In this document: piece after piece, positions 59,661 to 64,000 of the stretch | Layout of the letters: each line of letters starts with the position of its first letter | Numbering within the stretch: the first letter of the stretch is position 1 | Assembly (NCBI RefSeq): GCF_964199755.1 | Contig: NC_133898.1 | Coordinates: 31,251,985-31,315,984, forward strand | Reading direction: 5' to 3' | DNA: 64,000 nt | DNA from: Larus michahellis | Lineage: Eukaryota > Chordata > Aves > Charadriiformes > Laridae | Notes under the pieces: generated by a model | What the model was told of the DNA's origin: nothing | The model's database searches: none | The model's input: only the letters and a program-made list of their open reading frames with translations | Program-made: the position numbers and the translations under genes

Positions 59661-62072
59661 GAAAACTATGTTTGTTTTGAAGATTTTAGTATAATTTATC
59701 TGTTAGATTAGGGAGGCCTTACAGACTGACTTCACTTAAAGAGGATGTGTCACTTATTGTCAGTGTGGTATGGACTTTATTTGCTTAAATACCTTCATTT
59801 GTAAAGTATGTCTCACTTGAAATTGCTTTGTATACATTTTGTAAAAATATTTATAAAATGTTTTGTAAAAAAAAAAGTATAACAAATTGCAGTTTATTTT
59901 GTTATGTTGGATAAATACTGTTAAAAGACACAAGTCAGTAAATATATTGTTAATCCATGGATAGGAAATGTTTAGTTGGAGATTACAAATTGAAACAACC
60001 ATTGCAATACAGCCAAAGATTTGGGAAAAAATGTCTATCTGTGATTGTCTTGATTTAACCAAGTTGAGTATTTTACATTTCCAAAAGAGGATTGTTCTTA
60101 GTTTTAAGTAATATGGTTGCAAAATATTCTTACTCCTGCGCTTCTTATAATGCAGACCTGTTATAAAAAGAGTATTCCATACTCTTTATTATTTTTTTTT
60201 TTTTTTGAACATACGCTATTAGGACTTGGTTTGTGTGGCATTACACCTACATATAGTAGTCGGTCTCCAAATAACAAGATTGCCAGTGGTCCTGCTCTGT
60301 TGTCATTAGAAACCTTGCCGTGGTGAGGTTGCTGAGACATGCTCTCCTTCACCAGCATGTTTTCTCAAGGTAGAGGCAGCATCTTCCTGATACGTCAGGG
60401 AGATAGAAGAAGAGAGATGGATTTGGTTACTCAGCTGGCCACCTCATCCATGCTGCAGGTTTCTGAGTTACACCAGTTGTATTTGGTTATAGATAACCTG
60501 TCTCTGCAGTGTTTCCCATTCCTTCCTTTTGGCTGTGAGAAGATAGTGCAATTGCTGGTGATGTAATGCTTCTTCCTACTTTTAGAGAGGTGATGAACCT
60601 TTTCCTACTGTGATTGAATTTTTCAGAAAGTACGCTGAGATTCTGATCTAGTAAAGCTGTTGTGCTTGGAACTTCAACACTTTATTTTTGGAGGCTATGA
60701 AAACGAAGGATTGGTGAAGTGCACTGCCTCTCAACTTGGAGTAGGGCCTGCAGTGTTGAAAGGTAGAAATCTTTATGGTTAGTATTCATTATTTTGTCAG
60801 TGAGACAAAATAAACATGCATTTTGAATGCTTCTTACGTGGATTCAGACAGTAAAAACATGAATAAAATCAGTTATACGTTATTTTAATCTCCGTTTCAG
60901 TTAGGATGGCTAAGCATCTGGGATTTTTTTTTTTTTTCTCTTTATCATATCCCTGTAGAAGTACCAGGTAAACTTTCTGGGTTGGGAAACATTTGAAGTA
61001 CAGTTTATCGTGCAGCTGTCTTCACTTCAGAGTATCTTTTTGTTACAAGAACACAGTGTATTTTTTTAATTGCCTTTCAATAGCATTTTTATGGTGGGGT
61101 TTGTAATGTTTATTCCAACATTCAGAATTTCTGAGGATTTGGGCATGTGTGTTAATGTGTTTATTTAGGAAAAGTTAGGACACCTTTCGTTTTGAGGATC
61201 CGTGTAAAGAAAAAAAATAATTGCCAGAATAAGCTTGGCACAAGGAAAGGTATGTAAGTAATTTTCAACCTTACAGAAATTCCTCTTCAGGAAGTGTTTT
61301 CTTTATAAGCCTTTGAATTTTCCCTTTAGAATTGTACACGCTTTTTCTTGGAGTTTTCACAGTGATGTCAGACAGCTTCAAGAAATGCAAGGAACAGACT
61401 TAATGACTTGGGGTCACCTGTCACTTTTGCTAAAGAAAGTCATTGCAGAAAATAAGCAAGTTCCAGTGAAGATCTGAGCAGCAGCAGCTCTGGTGCGCTG
61501 ATACAATACATTGCACACAGATTTCAGATTGCAGTAGTGGTGGGTATACTGAATTATTTCTTTATAATTTAAGGATCGGCATTTGTCTCTCCATGCTAAT
61601 AGTCTTGCAACTCGTCGTTGTACTGGAAATTGAAAAAAATGTATCTGTAATAACTAGTTGCAATAGCAAGCAAACTTGAACAAGTTTGCTGTGCTAGGGA
61701 AAAGAAACATAAAAGGACGCAAAGTGTCCAGCTGAACCAGTATTTTTGGTGTAAAAGCAAAAGCCTCTGAAGTTGCCCCGTTGTGTCCTGAGCATAAAAC
61801 CCTGCTTTATTTTTTTCTAGACTTGTTATCATACAGTTTTGTGGGGAAAAATGTTTCACAAATGGAGGAAGAAGCTAAATCGGAACGTAAGGCTCTTCTG
61901 TAGTATACTCTTCACGTGGCCTTGTACACGAGCTTTTGTATAGGTTGGTGCCATGGTTTCTGCAGATCGCTAGCCTTCAGGAATAGTGCTCAGTCTGCTG
62001 CTTTTGCACTGCAGGATTTTTTGGAGGAATTTCTTCCAATTTTTTATTTTTATTTTTTTTCCTCGAGGAGCG
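59661..62072. other. DNA downstream of BICRAL; no gene recognised
   Basis: AT-rich. It includes AATAAA at 60809 and 60862, which could serve an extended BICRAL 3' UTR. Short ORFs lack any family likeness. In mammals the next gene in this direction is RPL7L1, but no exon of it is seen. Confidence 0.45.
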
Positions 62073-62146
62073 AATCATAGAATTGCTTAGGTTGGACAAG
62101 ACCATTAAGATCATTGAGTCCAACCGTTAACCTAACAACCAAGTCA
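62073..62146 (-). mobile_element. CR1-type LINE 3' tail fragment, minus strand
   Basis: 'aatcatagaattgcttaggttgga', then 'gatcattgagtccaaccgttaacctaac', is the reverse complement of a CR1-type 3' end carrying the terminal TTCTATGATT. It is only about 75 bp. Confidence 0.75.
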
Positions 62147-64000
62147 AACGAGGGGTTCATGTTTGATGTAAATTGTTGGAATTATATTAATGAAACGACA
62201 GCAATTTTAGAATTCAGTGGTTTGAAGAGTAAGTAAGCTTAGTTAGTCCATGCTTATACATCTGGACAGCTTTTTCTGTTTCAGTTAGCTTTTGTGTCTA
62301 CATAGCTTTACGTTACATAGTGTAGTCATACCAGAGGCCAAATTTTCAAAATTATCCTGCACTCTTGGCTGTACAAGCGCCTTACTGTAACGTGTTTATT
62401 ACAACTTGTGAAGATAGTGATGTTTCATTCTAATTAGTTTACGGAAACATCCTTGTCCCGATAGAGCTCCACTATCTCTGCACACCACTGAGGTGGAAGT
62501 AACGTAGACCTAACTCTGATATTCCTTTCTAAACACCTGGCATGTAGGGCCTGATCCACAGTCTGTTAAATTAGTGGAAAGATGATTTTCAATTAAGGAT
62601 TATGGTGGTAGTACTTCTCTTTAAAAAATAAAAATTAAAAAAGCATGAAATTTGATTGATGTAATACCGTTGGGTGGAAGGTGATGCATGGACTCTCAGA
62701 CTCTACAATGATGAGCATCTCGGCACTTAGGTAGGTACCATTATGTAATTCATGGTATTACTTGGGATGGTGATTGAATAAAATGTTTTCATGTAAGTAG
62801 GCTGCTATTTTTTCCTCTAATGATTTTACATTTTTAATAATTGCTGCAAAGTTCTGAAAATACCAAGCTTTACTCTCGTCTGTGAACTTTGACTCCGAAA
62901 GTTTATACAGACATGTGAAACCATGTGCGAGTCTTGGTGAGAAGTCACTTCAAGTAGTTCATTTCAGGTAAGGGCTACAGTGGCTGGAATTATAAAAGTG
63001 AGCTAAAAATAGTTGATATTTATATGAGGCTACAGTCCTGTCTGGGTTATTGTTACCAAAAGTCAAGTTCAGCAGCTGAGATTAAATTCAGAAGTTACAA
63101 ATTGTGAAGTTTAATTGGAGAAGTACGAGATTGAAATTATTAAAAAAATGCATGTCATTTCTGAGCCATGTCTCAGCAATTGGATTCTCATTGACTTCAA
63201 ACTCTGGGAATTGCTTCAGATAACACTCAAAACTGACACCTTTTTGAAATTTTCAGATGGCATCTAAATGACACTGGAAAAAGGTGCTTGTTTTTTAAAC
63301 TTCTCATATAGCTTCTAAGCTGCAATCACGAATTATGCTGTTATTTTTGTGAGTGAATTCCATTTGCTGACACGTCAGGCAGCTAATAGGCTTCACGAGA
63401 GCTGCATGCAGCATGTACTTAATTTGCATACAGAAAAACCTCCGTTAAAGAAACTTTGGCTTCAGTGATTATTGTTATTGGAATCAAGGGGCTAATATTA
63501 TAAATATGGGTATTTAGATGCTTTTCATACACTACAGAATTCAGCCACTGGGCCAGCACTGACAAAATTTGTATATGAATGTCCATTTTGTGTTCTCTAG
63601 AGTACTTTAAGTGATGTAAATGAATTTTTTTCTGCACTACTATTGAATTTGAGTAACTTAAAATTCCGTTCTAAGCTAATTTAATCTCAGAATTTCTTCC
63701 AAGGTCTCATTCCAAAGTGCAGTAACACACTGAAACTATAGTTCAATTATCTAATACATGTTTTAGGCTCTTTTTTTTTTTTTTTTTTTTTTAGCCATAC
63801 TGTGGTTGATGTGTGTGTGGTGTATATCCTTTACGTGAGCAGCAGCAGAGTGCGACACTGTTGGAAACCTGCTGTAGTTCATTTCACAGCCTGATACTGG
63901 TAGGTGTACTTGGGGCTGATAAATGGCAAACAGAATAAAAATGCACGTGGTTAGTAATGCTTGGGTTGAACAGTTCAATTTCACCTTGCTTTCAAGGTAA
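62147..64000. other. Intergenic DNA at right edge; no gene recognised
   Basis: AT-rich, with only short chance ORFs and the T tract at 63771-63792. Confidence 0.45.
63771..63792 (+). repeat. 22-base T tract
   Basis: A pure T run preceded by CTC and followed by AGCC. It resembles a polypyrimidine tract plus AG acceptor (TTTTAG at 63789-63794), but no exon-like coding sequence follows. Confidence 0.8.

Noticed and set aside
63760..63984. T tract plus AG at 63794 as an acceptor of a downstream gene exon
   Set aside because: The following sequence has no coding block of known family and no matching donor that I can defend.
1..64000. CRISPR arrays, operons, phage or integrative elements, rRNA or tRNA genes
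   Set aside because: None seen. Introns, CpG islands and CR1 LINEs show vertebrate nuclear DNA, and no cloverleaf-like or rRNA-like sequence was noticed by eye.

Overview
This is vertebrate nuclear DNA, almost certainly from a bird. Several CR1 LINE copies of the avian type are scattered through it, introns are large, and CpG-rich promoter blocks interrupt AT-rich background. The gene order is the one I know from mammalian chromosome 6p21.1: PRPH2, TBCC, BICRAL. I see no prokaryotic, phage, CRISPR or operon feature. I also see no exotic gene system; it is an ordinary conserved locus, and the interest lies in regulatory and repeat details.

Layout. Bases 1-257 (minus strand) are the start of PRPH2 (peripherin-2, a photoreceptor tetraspanin), cut by the window edge. 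Bases 258-11450 are intergenic. They hold homeobox-type photoreceptor motifs just upstream of PRPH2, a 1.9 kb decayed CR1 LINE (4043-5976), a 25-base A tract and probably an older CR1 scrap. TBCC (tubulin-folding cofactor C) is an intact single-exon gene on the minus strand at 12602-13612, under a CCAAT-containing CpG-island promoter. A second CpG-rich block at about 23590-26110 ends its first part with a good splice donor and is my preferred promoter and first exon for BICRAL.

BICRAL (GLTSCR1L, a subunit of the non-canonical BAF remodeller) runs on the plus strand. I could assemble 11 coding exons from 39351 to 57019. All splice phases close, and the product is 1089 residues. Introns carry CR1 fragments, a 185-bp hAT-like miniature element with a near-perfect 8-bp target duplication (35088-35272), and possible regulatory RNA structure. 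The 3' UTR starts at 57020 and probably ends near 59.6-60.8 kb. The remaining DNA to 64000 is non-coding as far as I can see, with one CR1 tail.

Most worth a second look: a miRNA-precursor-like hairpin at 20381-20467; three upstream AUGs in the proposed BICRAL leader, one of which would read across the main start codon; a cryptic intronic terminal exon at 41213-41313; a weak donor after BICRAL exon 5; and the hAT-like miniature element. PRPH2, TBCC and BICRAL act in unrelated processes (photoreceptor discs, tubulin folding, chromatin remodelling). Their adjacency is conserved synteny, not a functional cluster.
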